Shown: in pieces, positions 1 to 9,143 of the stretch
Position numbering within the stretch: the first letter of the stretch is position 1
How the letters are laid out: the number at the start of each line of letters is the position of its first letter
From: Heyndrickxia sporothermodurans
GTDB taxonomy: Bacteria; Bacillota; Bacilli; Bacillales; Bacillaceae_C
NCBI RefSeq assembly: GCF_016785185.1
Contig: NZ_JAEKDY010000026.1
DNA length: 37,805 nt
Reading direction: 5' to 3' (one strand)
Made by a program: the position numbers and the translations under genes
Notes under the pieces: model-generated
The model's input: the letters and a program-made list of their open reading frames with translations, nothing else
Database searches by the model: none
Told to the model about the DNA's origin: nothing

Positions 1-122
1 TAGCCGCAGACCGAATTAATGTACAATTAAATCAGCAACAAGTAGCATGATTTCTGTTTTTAAAAATATATTTTAGAAATTCTGTAGGATTCTGTATTTT
101 TAAAAAGAGCAATTATGAAATT

Positions 123-277
123 GACTCAGCTATGAAAAAAAGTGGCCAAAAGCAATTCCGGTTTTGATTATTATTTTTTCATTTTTACTCTTCCCTCTTC
201 AATATCTAGTAAGAATATTAGGTATAATGGATTTAGGGTTTAATTTACGACAAATAATTAAACGAAAATCATCATGA
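123..277 (+). pseudogene. yybS: 3' fragment of a yybS-like (DUF2232) membrane protein gene
   Basis: The frame ending at the TGA at 275-277 reads as about 50 residues with a hydrophobic segment (IPVLIIIFSFLLFPL) followed by RILGIMDLGFNLRQIIKRK, which resembles the C-terminus of the YybS/DUF2232 membrane protein that normally precedes gdpP in Bacillus relatives. An in-frame TGA at 122-124 closes the frame, and the rest of the expected ~300-residue multi-spanning protein is not seen upstream. Positions 3-47 hold another short frame ending in a stop (ending RINVQLNQQQVA) that may be the tail of a different gene. So yybS looks truncated, by deletion or by a frameshift. The identification rests on remembered resemblance and gene order. 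Confidence 0.5.
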
Positions 278-344
278 CCCCTGTTTTGAATGATGGGAAC
301 GGAATAATCACTGGGAGTTTTGAATTAAATGGGAGAGAATAAAC

Positions 345-2318
345 ATGCCTTCATATTATAAAAATCGAATGGTACGTTATCCACTATATGGACTGCTGGC
401 GGTTTCTTTAGCCCTTTTAGGACTCATTGCTTTTTACCATTGGTGGATTACGGTTATTGGGCTTCTACTGATAGGGACCTTGTTTTATCTAGCCCTTTTT
501 CTTGAACAAAGGTCAAATAAAGCAACTCTTGAGTATATTTCCACCTTATCCCACCGAATAAAAAGGGTTGGTGAAGAGGCATTATTAGAAATGCCAATTG
601 GAATTATGCTGATCAATGATGATTACTTTATTGAATGGACAAATCATTATATGGCTTCATGCTTTAATGAAGATACACTAGTCGGGGAATCATTATATGA
701 TGTTGCAGAAGATTTAGTTCCGTTAATTAAGCAAGAAGTAGATACTGAGCTAATATCATTAAATGGGCGAAAATACCGCGTTACCTTAAAACATAAGGAA
801 CGATTACTTTACTTTTTAGATGTTACAGAAATGGCTGAAGTTGTAAAACTGTATAATGAGGAAAGAACAGTTATTGCCATCATCTTTTTAGATAATTATG
901 ATGAAGTGACACAAGGAATGGATGACCAAACACGGAGTAGTCTCAATAGTTTAGTGACGTCAATTCTGAATAAATGGGCAACTGAGTACGGGATTTTTCT
1001 AAAAAGAGTGTCCGCTGAACGATTTATCGGTGTTTTTAATGAGAAAATTCTTAATGAGTTGGAAGAGAATAAATTCTCTATTTTAGATGAAGTACGTGAA
1101 ACAACAACGAAGCAGAATATCCCGCTAACATTAAGTATTGGTATTGGTGCTGATGGACCAACCTTGCCTGATTTAGGTACTTTATCCCAATCAAGTTTGG
1201 ACATAGCACTTGGCAGAGGGGGAGATCAAGTAGCCATTAAGCAAATGAATGGAAAAGTGAAGTTTTATGGCGGGAAGACAAACCCGATGGAAAAGCGTAC
1301 AAGAGTACGTGCACGAGTGATTTCTCATGCATTAAAAGAATTGATGATTGAGAGCGATAAAGTTTTTGTAATGGGGCATAAATTTCCTGATATGGACGCC
1401 GTTGGATCAGCTATCGGTGTACGTAAAGTAGCGGAAATGAATCAAATAGAAGGTTATATTGTTATCAATTTTTCTGAGATTGATACCGGGGTAAAGCGAT
1501 TAATTGATGAAGTGAAGCAATATCCGGATTTATATTCTCGCTTTATTTCACCGGAAGACGCAATGGAAATGGCGACGGAAGAGTCCCTACTGGTCATTGT
1601 GGATACGCATAAGCCGTCCTTTGTCATCGAAGAAAAACTCATTAAGAGGATGGATAATATTGTTGTTATCGACCATCATCGACGCGGTGAGGATTTTATA
1701 AAAAATCCACTTTTAGTGTATATGGAACCATATGCTTCTTCCACTGCCGAACTTGTCACTGAGTTATTAGAATACCAACCAAAAAATGAAAAAATTAATA
1801 TGCTTGAAGCAACAGCCCTATTAGCCGGAATAATCGTTGATACAAAAAGCTTCACGTTAAGAACGGGCTCAAGAACATTCGATGCCGCTTCATATTTACG
1901 TGCCCAAGGTGCGGATACTATCTTAGTCCAGAAGTTCTTGAAAGAAGATTTGGAAACGTATATTAAACGGTCAAAATTAATTGAGAGTGTAAAATTTTCT
2001 CGTGATGGAATCGCTATTGGAAAAGGTACCGATGAAGAGATTTATAATTCGGTATTAATTGCACAAGCTGCAGACACTCTACTAACAATGGATGGAGTAC
2101 AGGCATCTTTCGTTATTTCTAAACGATCAGAAGAAGAGATAGGAATAAGCGCACGTTCATTAGGAAAAGTAAATGTTCAAATTATAATGGAAAGTCTAGG
2201 CGGCGGTGGTCATTTGTCGAATGCCGCCACGCAACTTCAAAACACGACAATTGCAGAAGCAGAAAAGGCGCTGTTGAAAGCAATAGATGATTATTTAGAA
2301 GGGAGACAGCAATCATGA
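345..2318 (+). CDS. gdpP: GdpP, cyclic-di-AMP phosphodiesterase (membrane-bound DHH-DHHA1 protein)
   Basis: This is a 657-residue protein of the GdpP (YybT) family, which hydrolyses c-di-AMP to pApA at the membrane and so tunes potassium homeostasis, wall stress and beta-lactam tolerance. Two hydrophobic segments lie at about residues 12-50, followed by a PAS-like domain (EMPIGIMLINDDYFIEWTN), a degenerate GGDEF domain, and a C-terminal DHH-DHHA1 phosphoesterase. The DHH signature residues are visible: GHKFPDMDAVGSA near residue 345, DTHKPS near 420 and IDHHRRGED near 441; the DHHA1 glycine motif GGGGHLSNAA is near the C-terminus. A ribosome-binding site (GGGAGAG) precedes the ATG. Its stop codon overlaps the rplI start as ATGA, indicating translational coupling. 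Length and order (gdpP-rplI-dnaC) match Bacillus. Confidence 0.97.
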   Translation: MPSYYKNRMVRYPLYGLLAVSLALLGLIAFYHWWITVIGLLLIGTLFYLALFLEQRSNKATLEYISTLSHRIKRVGEEALLEMPIGIMLINDDYFIEWTNHYMASCFNEDTLVGESLYDVAEDLVPLIKQEVDTELISLNGRKYRVTLKHKERLLYFLDVTEMAEVVKLYNEERTVIAIIFLDNYDEVTQGMDDQTRSSLNSLVTSILNKWATEYGIFLKRVSAERFIGVFNEKILNELEENKFSILDEVRETTTKQNIPLTLSIGIGADGPTLPDLGTLSQSSLDIALGRGGDQVAIKQMNGKVKFYGGKTNPMEKRTRVRARVISHALKELMIESDKVFVMGHKFPDMDAVGSAIGVRKVAEMNQIEGYIVINFSEIDTGVKRLIDEVKQYPDLYSRFISPEDAMEMATEESLLVIVDTHKPSFVIEEKLIKRMDNIVVIDHHRRGEDFIKNPLLVYMEPYASSTAELVTELLEYQPKNEKINMLEATALLAGIIVDTKSFTLRTGSRTFDAASYLRAQGADTILVQKFLKEDLETYIKRSKLIESVKFSRDGIAIGKGTDEEIYNSVLIAQAADTLLTMDGVQASFVISKRSEEEIGISARSLGKVNVQIIMESLGGGGHLSNAATQLQNTTIAEAEKALLKAIDDYLEGRQQS

Positions 2319-2764
2319 AAGTAATTTTTTTAAAAGATGTTAAAGGAAAAGGAAAAAAGGGAGAAACAAAAAATGTAGCGGATGGATATGCTCACAACTT
2401 TTTACTTAAGCAAGGATTGGCTGTAGAGGCAACTCCAGGAAATTTAAAAGGTCTCGATGCACAAAAGAAAAAGGAACAGCAATTAGCTGCAGAAGAGCTT
2501 CAAGAAGCGAAAAAGTTGAAAGAAAAACTAGAACAAATTACTGTAGAATTGAAAGCAAAATCTGGTACAGGTGGTCGCCTTTTCGGTTCGATTACAAGCA
2601 AACAAATTTCAGAGGAATTAAAAAAGGCACACGATATTAAAATTGATAAACGCAAAATAGAAATGGACGATGCCATTCGTACTCTAGGGGTTACTAAAGT
2701 ACCTGTTAAACTTCATTCTGAAGTAACAGCAACATTAAATGTCCATGTAAAAGAAGAAAAATAA
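2315..2764 (+). CDS. rplI: 50S ribosomal protein bL9
   Basis: The 149-residue product is ribosomal protein bL9. It begins MKVIFLKDVKGKGKKGE, the conserved 23S rRNA-binding N-terminal domain with the VADGYAHNFLLKQGLA segment. A long lysine/glutamate-rich connecting helix follows (about residues 45-75), then the C-terminal domain with GRLFGSITSKQI. Length is normal for the family. The ATG overlaps the gdpP stop codon by four bases, so the two genes are probably co-translated, and a terminator hairpin lies about 120 bases downstream. Nothing unusual is visible. Confidence 0.98.
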   Translation: MKVIFLKDVKGKGKKGETKNVADGYAHNFLLKQGLAVEATPGNLKGLDAQKKKEQQLAAEELQEAKKLKEKLEQITVELKAKSGTGGRLFGSITSKQISEELKKAHDIKIDKRKIEMDDAIRTLGVTKVPVKLHSEVTATLNVHVKEEK

Positions 2765-2887
2765 AAACACGTCTTGTTAAATTTGCCAGCTTCACAAGAA
2801 ATAACTTCGTGATAAAATAGTTAAGTAAGGTGAATGTTTGATATGACAATCTCTCTTTTAAGAGTGGAAATAAAGAAAGAATTAAAT

Positions 2888-2917
2888 GTGATCGAATATA
2901 ATTGATCACTTTTTTTC
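2888..2917 (+). terminator. Rho-independent terminator after rplI
   Basis: GTGATC (2888-2893) pairs with GATCAC (2904-2909) and is followed by a run of seven T. It ends the gdpP-rplI unit and leaves dnaC with its own promoter. Confidence 0.75.
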
Positions 2918-2968
2918 TATGGATTTATTTTGAGTATGTATAGCTCATAAATGGGAGGTTTTATTTCA

Positions 2969-4333
2969 ATGAGTGATTTATTTGCGGATCGCATGCCGCC
3001 TCAAAATATAGAAGCAGAACAAGCAGTTATAGGGGCTATCTTTTTGGAACCATCTTCATTGATCTTGGCCTCGGAAACATTGATTCCGGAGGATTTTTAT
3101 CGCAGTGCTCATCAAAAGATATTTAGTGTTTTTTTAAAGCTAAATGATGAGGGCAAAGCGGTTGATCTAGTTACAGTTACTGAAGAACTAGCTGCTGCTA
3201 AACAATTAGAAGATGTTGGTGGTATATCGTATTTAAGTGAAGTAGCTGCATCTGTTCCAACAGCAGCAAATATTGAATATTATGCGAGAATTGTAGAAGA
3301 GAAATCTCTCTTGCGCCGATTAATTCGAACGGCAACAACGATTGCCCAGGAAGGTTATTCTCGTGAAGATGAAGTAGATGCATTGTTAAATGAGGCTGAA
3401 AAAAGCATTATGGAAGTTGCCCAACGGAAAAATGCGGGTTCCTTTCATAATATTAAAGATGTGCTTGTAAGAACCTATGATAATATTGAATTACTGCATA
3501 ACCGTGTTGGCGATATTACTGGGATTCCTACTGGCTTCACCGAGCTTGATCGGATGACGGCAGGTTTCCAACGGAATGATTTAATTATTGTCGCTGCACG
3601 TCCTTCAGTAGGTAAAACGGCTTTTGCTTTAAACATTGCCCAAAATGTCGGAACAAAGGCTGGCGAAAATGTGGCAATTTTTAGTCTCGAGATGGGAGCG
3701 GAACAATTAGTAATGCGTATGCTCTGTGCAGAAGGGAATATTAATGCGCAAAACTTGCGGACCGGTTCATTAACCGACGAAGACTGGCGAAAGCTGACGA
3801 TGGCGATGGGAAGTCTTTCGAATTCAGGTATTTTTATTGATGATACGCCAGGTATTCGGATTAGCGAGATCCGCTCCAAGTGTCGAAGGTTAAAGCAAGA
3901 ACATGGTCTCGGAATGATATTAATTGATTATTTGCAGTTGATCCAAGGGAATGGCCGTTCAGGTGAAAACCGACAACAGGAAGTTTCCGAAATTTCACGT
4001 TCGTTAAAAGCACTCGCACGTGAGTTAGAAGTTCCGGTTATCGCCCTCTCTCAGCTTTCTCGTGGTGTTGAACAACGTCAGGATAAGCGTCCGATGATGT
4101 CAGATATCCGTGAATCAGGAAGTATTGAGCAAGACGCGGATATTGTTGCCTTCCTTTATCGGGACGATTATTATGATAAGGAAAGTGAAAACAAAAATAT
4201 TATCGAAATCATAATTGCTAAACAGCGTAATGGCCCAGTTGGAACCGTATCATTAGCTTTTGTAAAAGAATATAATAAGTTTGTTAATTTGGAACGTCGA
4301 TTTGATGATGCTCAAGTTCCGGCGGGAGCTTAA
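2969..4333 (+). CDS. dnaC: Replicative DNA helicase (DnaB-type; dnaC in Bacillus nomenclature)
   Basis: The 454-residue product is the hexameric replicative helicase that unwinds DNA at the fork. The DnaB N-terminal helical domain (PPQNIEAEQAVIGAIF) is followed by the RecA-like motor with Walker A ARPSVGKTAF near residue 210, Walker B (GMILIDYLQLI) and the conserved SRGVEQRQDKRPMMSDIRESGSIEQDAD segment. I place the start at the ATG at 2969 (MSDLFADRMPP), which has GGGAGG about ten bases upstream; an in-frame ATG at 2951 lies upstream of that ribosome-binding site and would add only six residues. A terminator follows at 4362. Length is standard for the family. Confidence 0.97.
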   Translation: MSDLFADRMPPQNIEAEQAVIGAIFLEPSSLILASETLIPEDFYRSAHQKIFSVFLKLNDEGKAVDLVTVTEELAAAKQLEDVGGISYLSEVAASVPTAANIEYYARIVEEKSLLRRLIRTATTIAQEGYSREDEVDALLNEAEKSIMEVAQRKNAGSFHNIKDVLVRTYDNIELLHNRVGDITGIPTGFTELDRMTAGFQRNDLIIVAARPSVGKTAFALNIAQNVGTKAGENVAIFSLEMGAEQLVMRMLCAEGNINAQNLRTGSLTDEDWRKLTMAMGSLSNSGIFIDDTPGIRISEIRSKCRRLKQEHGLGMILIDYLQLIQGNGRSGENRQQEVSEISRSLKALARELEVPVIALSQLSRGVEQRQDKRPMMSDIRESGSIEQDADIVAFLYRDDYYDKESENKNIIEIIIAKQRNGPVGTVSLAFVKEYNKFVNLERRFDDAQVPAGA

Positions 4334-4361
4334 GAAGATTTCTGAATTAATAATAGTAGAT

Positions 4362-4396
4362 AAAGAGAATTGGAGTTTACCAGTTCTCTTTTTTTA
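4362..4396 (+). terminator. Rho-independent terminator after dnaC
   Basis: GAGAATTGG (4365-4373) pairs with CCAGTTCTC (4380-4388), one G-T wobble, followed by a long T run. Confidence 0.8.
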
Positions 4397-4410
4397 TATT
4401 TTACATAATT

Positions 4411-4482
4411 ACGAATAAAGTAGATTAAACACCTACTAAATGTTCGTGTTTGGATTGACTTTTTTATATAAATTGTTAAAAT
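4411..4482 (+). promoter_or_regulatory. purA promoter with a probable PurR box pair
   Basis: Two inverted half-sites lie upstream of purA: ACGAATA at 4411-4417 and, in opposite orientation, TGTTCGT at 4441-4447. They are separated like the paired CGAA/TTCG PurBoxes of B. subtilis pur operons, where PurR represses in the absence of PRPP. A promoter overlaps immediately downstream: TTGACT at 4455-4460, 16-base spacer, TAAAAT. The operator assignment is inferred from the motif and from PurR control of purA in Bacillus. Confidence 0.55.
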
Positions 4483-4533
4483 AAGTAGGGTATAAAATAT
4501 AGAACGTAAAAATTATTTGGAGGTGCCTTATTA

Positions 4534-5820
4534 ATGTCATCAGTAGTTGTTGTCGGAACACAATGGGGCGATGAAGGAAAAGGAAAGATTACAGACTTTC
4601 TTTCTGAAAATGCAGAAGTCATTGCACGATACCAAGGCGGAAATAATGCGGGTCACACGATTCGTTTTAATGGTGAAACATATAAATTACACTTAATTCC
4701 ATCTGGGATTTTTTATAAAGAAAAGATCAGTGTTATCGGAAATGGTTTGGTGGTTGATCCGAAAGCGCTTGTTCAAGAATTAAAAGGATTGCACGAAAGA
4801 GGAATTTCCACAGATAATTTACGAATTAGTAATCGTGCACATGTAATACTTCCTTATCATTTGAAAATTGATGAGATGGATGAGGAACGAAAAGGTGCGA
4901 ATAAAATAGGTACGACGAAAAAAGGAATTGGACCAGCCTATATGGATAAAGCTGCTCGTGTTGGTATTCGTATGGCTGATCTTCTTGATCGAGAAATATT
5001 TGAAGAGAAATTGGCTCGTAATTTAGAAGAGAAAAACCGTTTATTGGAACGTTTCTATGAAACGAATGGATTTTCATTAGAGGAAATTTTGGATGAATAC
5101 TATGAGTACGGACAACAAATTAAGCAATATGTTTGTGATACGTCTGTTGTTTTAAATGATGCTTTAGATGAAGGGCGCCGTGTTCTATTTGAAGGGGCAC
5201 AAGGAGTTATGTTGGATATTGACCAAGGTACATATCCGTTTGTTACATCATCCAATCCAATTGCCGGTGGAGTAACAATCGGTTCCGGTGTTGGTCCGAC
5301 AAAAATTAATCATGTTGTCGGTGTAGCAAAAGCATATACTTCTCGTGTAGGAGATGGTCCATTCCCTACCGAATTACATGACGATATAGGCAATCAAATC
5401 CGTGAAGTTGGTCGTGAATATGGGACAACGACAGGACGACCAAGACGTGTTGGTTGGTTCGACAGTGTTGTTGTTCGCCATGCACGTCGTGTTAGTGGAA
5501 TTACAGACCTTTCCCTTAATTCCATTGATGTATTAACGGGTATTGAAACAGTTAAAATTTGTACATCTTATCGATATAAAGATACAGTTATTGAAGAGTT
5601 TCCGGCAAATCTAAATATTTTAGCTGAATGTGAACCAATCTATGAAGAGCTGCCTGGTTGGACGGAAGATATCACAAGCTGCAAAACATTAGATGAGTTA
5701 CCAGCAAATGCTCGTCACTATTTAGAACGTGTTTCACAGTTAACAGGAATTCCATTGTCCGTCTTCTCTGTTGGACCTGACCGTTCACAAACAAATGTTG
5801 TTAATAGTGTTTGGAGATAA
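4534..5820 (+). CDS. purA: Adenylosuccinate synthetase
   Basis: The 428-residue enzyme joins IMP and aspartate with GTP to give adenylosuccinate, the first committed step from IMP to AMP in the cytoplasm. The N-terminal P-loop variant GTQWGDEGKGKITD with catalytic Asp, the GNNAGHTI motif with catalytic His, the IMP-binding segment GTTKKGIGPAYMDKAARVG and the C-terminal GTP-binding region (SVGPDRSQT) are all present. Length is exact for the family. The ATG at 4534 has GGAGGTG about ten bases upstream. The gene has its own promoter region and is followed by two terminator-like hairpins before the tRNA cluster. Confidence 0.98.
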   Translation: MSSVVVVGTQWGDEGKGKITDFLSENAEVIARYQGGNNAGHTIRFNGETYKLHLIPSGIFYKEKISVIGNGLVVDPKALVQELKGLHERGISTDNLRISNRAHVILPYHLKIDEMDEERKGANKIGTTKKGIGPAYMDKAARVGIRMADLLDREIFEEKLARNLEEKNRLLERFYETNGFSLEEILDEYYEYGQQIKQYVCDTSVVLNDALDEGRRVLFEGAQGVMLDIDQGTYPFVTSSNPIAGGVTIGSGVGPTKINHVVGVAKAYTSRVGDGPFPTELHDDIGNQIREVGREYGTTTGRPRRVGWFDSVVVRHARRVSGITDLSLNSIDVLTGIETVKICTSYRYKDTVIEEFPANLNILAECEPIYEELPGWTEDITSCKTLDELPANARHYLERVSQLTGIPLSVFSVGPDRSQTNVVNSVWR

Positions 5821-5826
5821 ATAAGG

Positions 5827-5864
5827 AAATGAGGATGAATTTTTTGATCATCCTCATTTTTTAT
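5827..5864 (+). terminator. Rho-independent terminator after purA
   Basis: A perfect 12-bp stem, AAATGAGGATGA (5827-5838) with TCATCCTCATTT (5848-5859), is followed by a T run. Confidence 0.85.
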
Positions 5865-5898
5865 TGTCATCAGTCCTACAAAGTATCCAGCAACGTCT

Positions 5899-5940
5899 AG
5901 CTAAAGCTAAGCAAGGCGCTTTTAGCTTTTTTATTTTTTT
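5899..5940 (+). terminator. Second hairpin with T run upstream of the tRNA cluster
   Basis: AGCTAAAGC can pair with GCTTTTAGCT across a short loop, and a T-rich tract follows. It could be a back-up terminator for purA. The remaining ~80 bases to the first tRNA hold AT-rich DNA in which the tRNA promoter presumably lies. Confidence 0.5.
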
Positions 5941-6020
5941 TACGAAATTTGCCGAAAGTTGTTGCTTTATGAAATAATGTTATGGTAATATAAAATACGT
6001 TGTTACGAAATATTAAGTTC

Positions 6021-6093
6021 GAGCCATTAGCTCAGTCGGTAGAGCATCTGACTTTTAATCAGAGGGTCGAAGGTTCGAGTCCTTCATGGCTCA
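6021..6093 (+). tRNA. tRNA-Lys (anticodon TTT)
   Basis: A 73-base cloverleaf: the acceptor GAGCCAT pairs with ATGGCTC, discriminator A; D-loop AGCTCAGTCGGTAGAGC; anticodon stem-loop CTGACTTTTAATCAG reads TTT; T-arm GGTTCGAGTCC. CCA is not encoded. Confidence 0.97.
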
Positions 6094-6123
6094 TCCTTCA
6101 AATATTTTTTAATAATAATATTT

Positions 6124-6200
6124 GGTCCGGTAGTTCAGCTGGTTAGAATGCCTGCCTGTCACGCAGGAGGTCGCGGGTTCGAGTCCCGTCCGGACCGCCA
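6124..6200 (+). tRNA. tRNA-Asp (anticodon GTC)
   Basis: A 77-base cloverleaf including encoded CCA: the acceptor GGTCCGG pairs with CCGGACC, discriminator G; anticodon stem-loop CCTGCCTGTCACGCAGG reads GTC; T-arm GGGTTCGAGTCCC. Confidence 0.97.
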
Positions 6201-6208
6201 TTTCAATT

Positions 6209-6281
6209 GGCTCGGTAGCTCAGTCGGTAGAGCAATGGACTGAAAATCCATGTGTCGGCGGTTCGATTCCGTCCCGAGCCA
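6209..6281 (+). tRNA. tRNA-Phe (anticodon GAA)
   Basis: A 73-base cloverleaf: the acceptor GGCTCGG pairs with CCGAGCC, discriminator A; anticodon stem-loop TGGACTGAAAATCCA reads GAA; T-arm CGGTTCGATTCCG. It lies eight bases after tRNA-Asp, so the three tRNAs are probably co-transcribed. Confidence 0.97.
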
Positions 6282-6286
6282 TCATC

Positions 6287-6330
6287 AAAAAGCACTGCGA
6301 TGACATAAGACTCTCGCAATGCTTTTTTAT
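6287..6330 (+). terminator. Terminator of the tRNA cluster
   Basis: AAAAAGCA-TGCGA pairs with TCGCA-TGCTTTTTT across a loop of about 13 bases, with a T run at the 3' side. Confidence 0.8.
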
Positions 6331-6412
6331 TTATACAATTCTTTTCGACAATTTCCCCCTTCATTTTCTTTAATTATTCAAGACAATTAAAATACTATTA
6401 ATAGATGATAAA

Positions 6413-6442
6413 AATGCCTCTAGCAAAGTCTAGAGCTTTTTG
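6413..6442 (+). terminator. Hairpin with T run upstream of walR
   Basis: CTCTAG pairs with CTAGAG around a CAAAGT loop, followed by TTTTTG. The rest of 6331-6597 is AT-rich and holds no gene that I can see; the walR operon promoter presumably lies in 6480-6590, but I cannot assign it firmly. Confidence 0.55.
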
Positions 6443-6613
6443 CTATTTATATAAAAGGAATTTGGAAGAGTTGGAAAAAAACAATTATCCTTAAAAGATG
6501 AATTCACGTATAGAACATGTTACAGTAAAATAGAGGTAGTGGATAATTTTTGCCGTATTACAATACATTATAATTAAAATCGATTTTATTTGAATATAAA
6601 GGGAGTAATAGGC

Positions 6614-7324
6614 ATGGATAAAAAAATATTGGTCGTTGATGATGAGAAACCAATTGCTGATATCCTTCAGTTTAATTTGAAGAAAGAAGGATACACCGTT
6701 TACTGTGCATATGACGGTGAAGAAGCAATTAGAATGGTCGAGGAAATCAACCCTGATTTATTAATATTAGACATTATGCTACCAAAGCGTGATGGAATTG
6801 AAGTATGTAGAGAAGTTAGAAAAAAATATGAAATGCCGATTGTCATGCTTACAGCTAAGGACTCAGAGATCGATAAAATTATCGGCTTAGAGCTCGGAGC
6901 GGATGATTATGTAACAAAGCCTTTTAGCACAAGAGAATTAATCGCGCGTGTGAAAGCCAATTTGCGACGCCATCAACAAGTCGCAGCCGTAGCAGACGAA
7001 GAAGAGAAAAGTAATGAAATTACAATTGGATCATTAGTTATTCACCCAGATGCATACATCGTTTCTAAACGTGGGGAAACGATAGAGTTAACACATCGGG
7101 AATTTGAGTTACTATATTATTTAGCTCAACATATCGGTCAAGTGATGACGAGAGAACATTTGCTGCAAACGGTTTGGGGATATGACTATTACGGAGACGT
7201 CCGAACTGTTGATGTTACTGTAAGACGTTTAAGAGAAAAAGTAGAGGATAATCCAAGTCATCCTGCGTGGATCGTTACACGCCGTGGAGTAGGCTATTAT
7301 TTGCGTAATCCCGAACAGGAGTAA
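6614..7324 (+). CDS. walR: WalR, essential cell-wall response regulator (OmpR family)
   Basis: The 236-residue product is the WalR (YycF) response regulator, which with WalK controls cell-wall hydrolase genes and is essential in most Firmicutes. The receiver domain (KKILVVDDEKPIADIL, phospho-acceptor Asp in LLILDIMLPKRDG, conserved Lys in DDYVTKPFS) is followed by an OmpR-type winged helix (HREFELLYYLAQHIGQVMTREHLLQTVWGYDYYGDVRTVDVTVRRLR, in part). I start at the ATG at 6614 (MDKKILVVDD), which has AAAGGGAG eight bases upstream and gives the family length; an upstream in-frame start at 6590 lacks a ribosome-binding site. It heads the walRKHIJ operon. Confidence 0.98.
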   Translation: MDKKILVVDDEKPIADILQFNLKKEGYTVYCAYDGEEAIRMVEEINPDLLILDIMLPKRDGIEVCREVRKKYEMPIVMLTAKDSEIDKIIGLELGADDYVTKPFSTRELIARVKANLRRHQQVAAVADEEEKSNEITIGSLVIHPDAYIVSKRGETIELTHREFELLYYLAQHIGQVMTREHLLQTVWGYDYYGDVRTVDVTVRRLREKVEDNPSHPAWIVTRRGVGYYLRNPEQE

Positions 7325-7328
7325 TGTG

Positions 7329-9143
7329 ATGAAGAAGGTTGGTTTTTTTCAGTCAATCCATTTAAAGTTTGTCTTAATTTTTCTTTTATTAACATTAGTA
7401 TCAATGGAGATTATCGGAGTCTATTTTGTTAATAAATTAGAGGAAAAACTACAAGAAAACTTTATGAGCTCCATTAAGGGGAGAGTGACCAGTTTAGAAT
7501 ACTTTATTCGTGAGGCGATGAGCACAGAGGAAACGAATGAAGATAGCAGAAAAAAAATACAAGATATATTAAAAGACAATGCACGCGCAGAGATTGAGGA
7601 AATACGTTTAATTGATAGTAATAATGTCATTCTCGCTACTTCTGATACAGGTGATCAAGGAATTGTCGGACAAAAGGCAATAGATAATAACGTGAAAAGG
7701 GCGATAAATTCCGGAAATACATGGAGCAAGCGTTTTGTTGATAACTCGGGAAAGCGTATTTGGGTTTTAATTGATCCTATTAAATTAAGCAGCAATGAAA
7801 CTGGCTATATTTATATCGTCGGTAAGATTGAATCAGTATATAAAGAAATCAATGAAATTAATTCAATTTTTACCAAAGGTACTGCGATCGCTATGGTTAT
7901 TACAGCAATCCTTGGGATTGTACTAGCTCAAACAATTACAAGGCCAATTTCCGATATGCGAAGGCAGGCACTGGCAATGGCGAAAGGGAATTTCTCCAGA
8001 AAAGTAAAAGTGTACGGCAACGATGAGATAGGGCAACTAGCATATAGTTTTAATCATATGACGAAAAAGCTTCAAGAATCTCAGGCAACAACCGAGGGAG
8101 AACGAAGAAAACTTTCCTCCATTCTTTCCCATATGACGGACGGTGTGATCGCCACTGATCGAAGAGGGAAAATCATTTTAATTAATGAGCCTGCAGCGGA
8201 TATGCTAGATGTTTCACGTGAAACAGTCCTTTCTAAAGAACTCGTTTCCCTACTAAAAATTGAGGACCTCCACCATTTTGAAGATTTACTGAATGAACAG
8301 GACTCGGTTATTTTGGATTATAGTAAAAAGGATGAACCGTATATTTTGCGTGCTAGTTTTTCCGTTATTCAAAGTGAAACGGGATTTGTTAGCGGGTTAA
8401 TAACTGTATTACACGATATTACCGAGCAAGAAAAAATTGATATGGAACGAAGAGAGTTCGTATCAAATGTTTCCCATGAATTAAGAACGCCGCTTACAAC
8501 GATGAGAAGTTATTTAGAGGCATTAGCTGACGGAGCTTGGGAAGATAAAGAAATTGCACCAAGATTTTTAACAGTTACGCAAAATGAAACAGAAAGAATG
8601 ATTCGCCTTGTCAATGACTTGTTGAAATTATCAAAAATGGACAGCAGAGACTATCAATTAAATAAAGAATGGGTTAATATCATTGAATATTTCCACCATG
8701 TCATTGATCGTTTCGAAATGGCAAAAGAGCAAAATGTAACTTTTAAACGAAAGCTTCCTAACGCGGACTTATTTGTCGAGGTTGATTTAGATAAATTGAC
8801 TCAAGTGCTAGATAATATTATTTCAAATGCATTAAAATATTCACCTGAAGGCGGGCAAATAACATTTAGAGCTCGTGAACTTAATGAAATGATTGAACTA
8901 AGTATTTCCGATCAAGGAATGGGAATTCCTAAAGATAATCTGAAGAAGATTTTTGAACGCTTTTACCGCGTTGATAAAGCGAGAACTAGAAAAATGGGCG
9001 GTTCTGGACTTGGACTAGCAATTGCCAAGGAAATGGTTGAAGCACATGGTGGGGAAATATGGGCTAGAAGTGAAGAAGGAAAAGGGACAACGATCTATTT
9101 AACACTTCCATATGATCGTTCTCAAGAGGATGAATGGTTATGA
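7329..9143 (+). CDS. walK: WalK, cell-wall sensor histidine kinase
   Basis: About 604 residues: WalK (YycG), the membrane sensor kinase partner of WalR. A transmembrane segment near residues 12-32 and a second near 180-205 bracket an extracytoplasmic sensor domain. They are followed by HAMP, a PAS domain (ILSHMTDGVIATDRRGKIILIN), the HisKA phosphoacceptor segment FVSNVSHELRTPLTTM, and HATPase_c with N box (DNIISNALKYSPEGG), DQGMGIP and GGSGLGLAIAKEMVEAHGG. I choose the ATG at 7329, seven bases after AGGAG; a GTG one codon upstream is the alternative. The gene begins four bases after the walR stop codon and overlaps walH. Confidence 0.98.
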   Translation: MKKVGFFQSIHLKFVLIFLLLTLVSMEIIGVYFVNKLEEKLQENFMSSIKGRVTSLEYFIREAMSTEETNEDSRKKIQDILKDNARAEIEEIRLIDSNNVILATSDTGDQGIVGQKAIDNNVKRAINSGNTWSKRFVDNSGKRIWVLIDPIKLSSNETGYIYIVGKIESVYKEINEINSIFTKGTAIAMVITAILGIVLAQTITRPISDMRRQALAMAKGNFSRKVKVYGNDEIGQLAYSFNHMTKKLQESQATTEGERRKLSSILSHMTDGVIATDRRGKIILINEPAADMLDVSRETVLSKELVSLLKIEDLHHFEDLLNEQDSVILDYSKKDEPYILRASFSVIQSETGFVSGLITVLHDITEQEKIDMERREFVSNVSHELRTPLTTMRSYLEALADGAWEDKEIAPRFLTVTQNETERMIRLVNDLLKLSKMDSRDYQLNKEWVNIIEYFHHVIDRFEMAKEQNVTFKRKLPNADLFVEVDLDKLTQVLDNIISNALKYSPEGGQITFRARELNEMIELSISDQGMGIPKDNLKKIFERFYRVDKARTRKMGGSGLGLAIAKEMVEAHGGEIWARSEEGKGTTIYLTLPYDRSQEDEWL

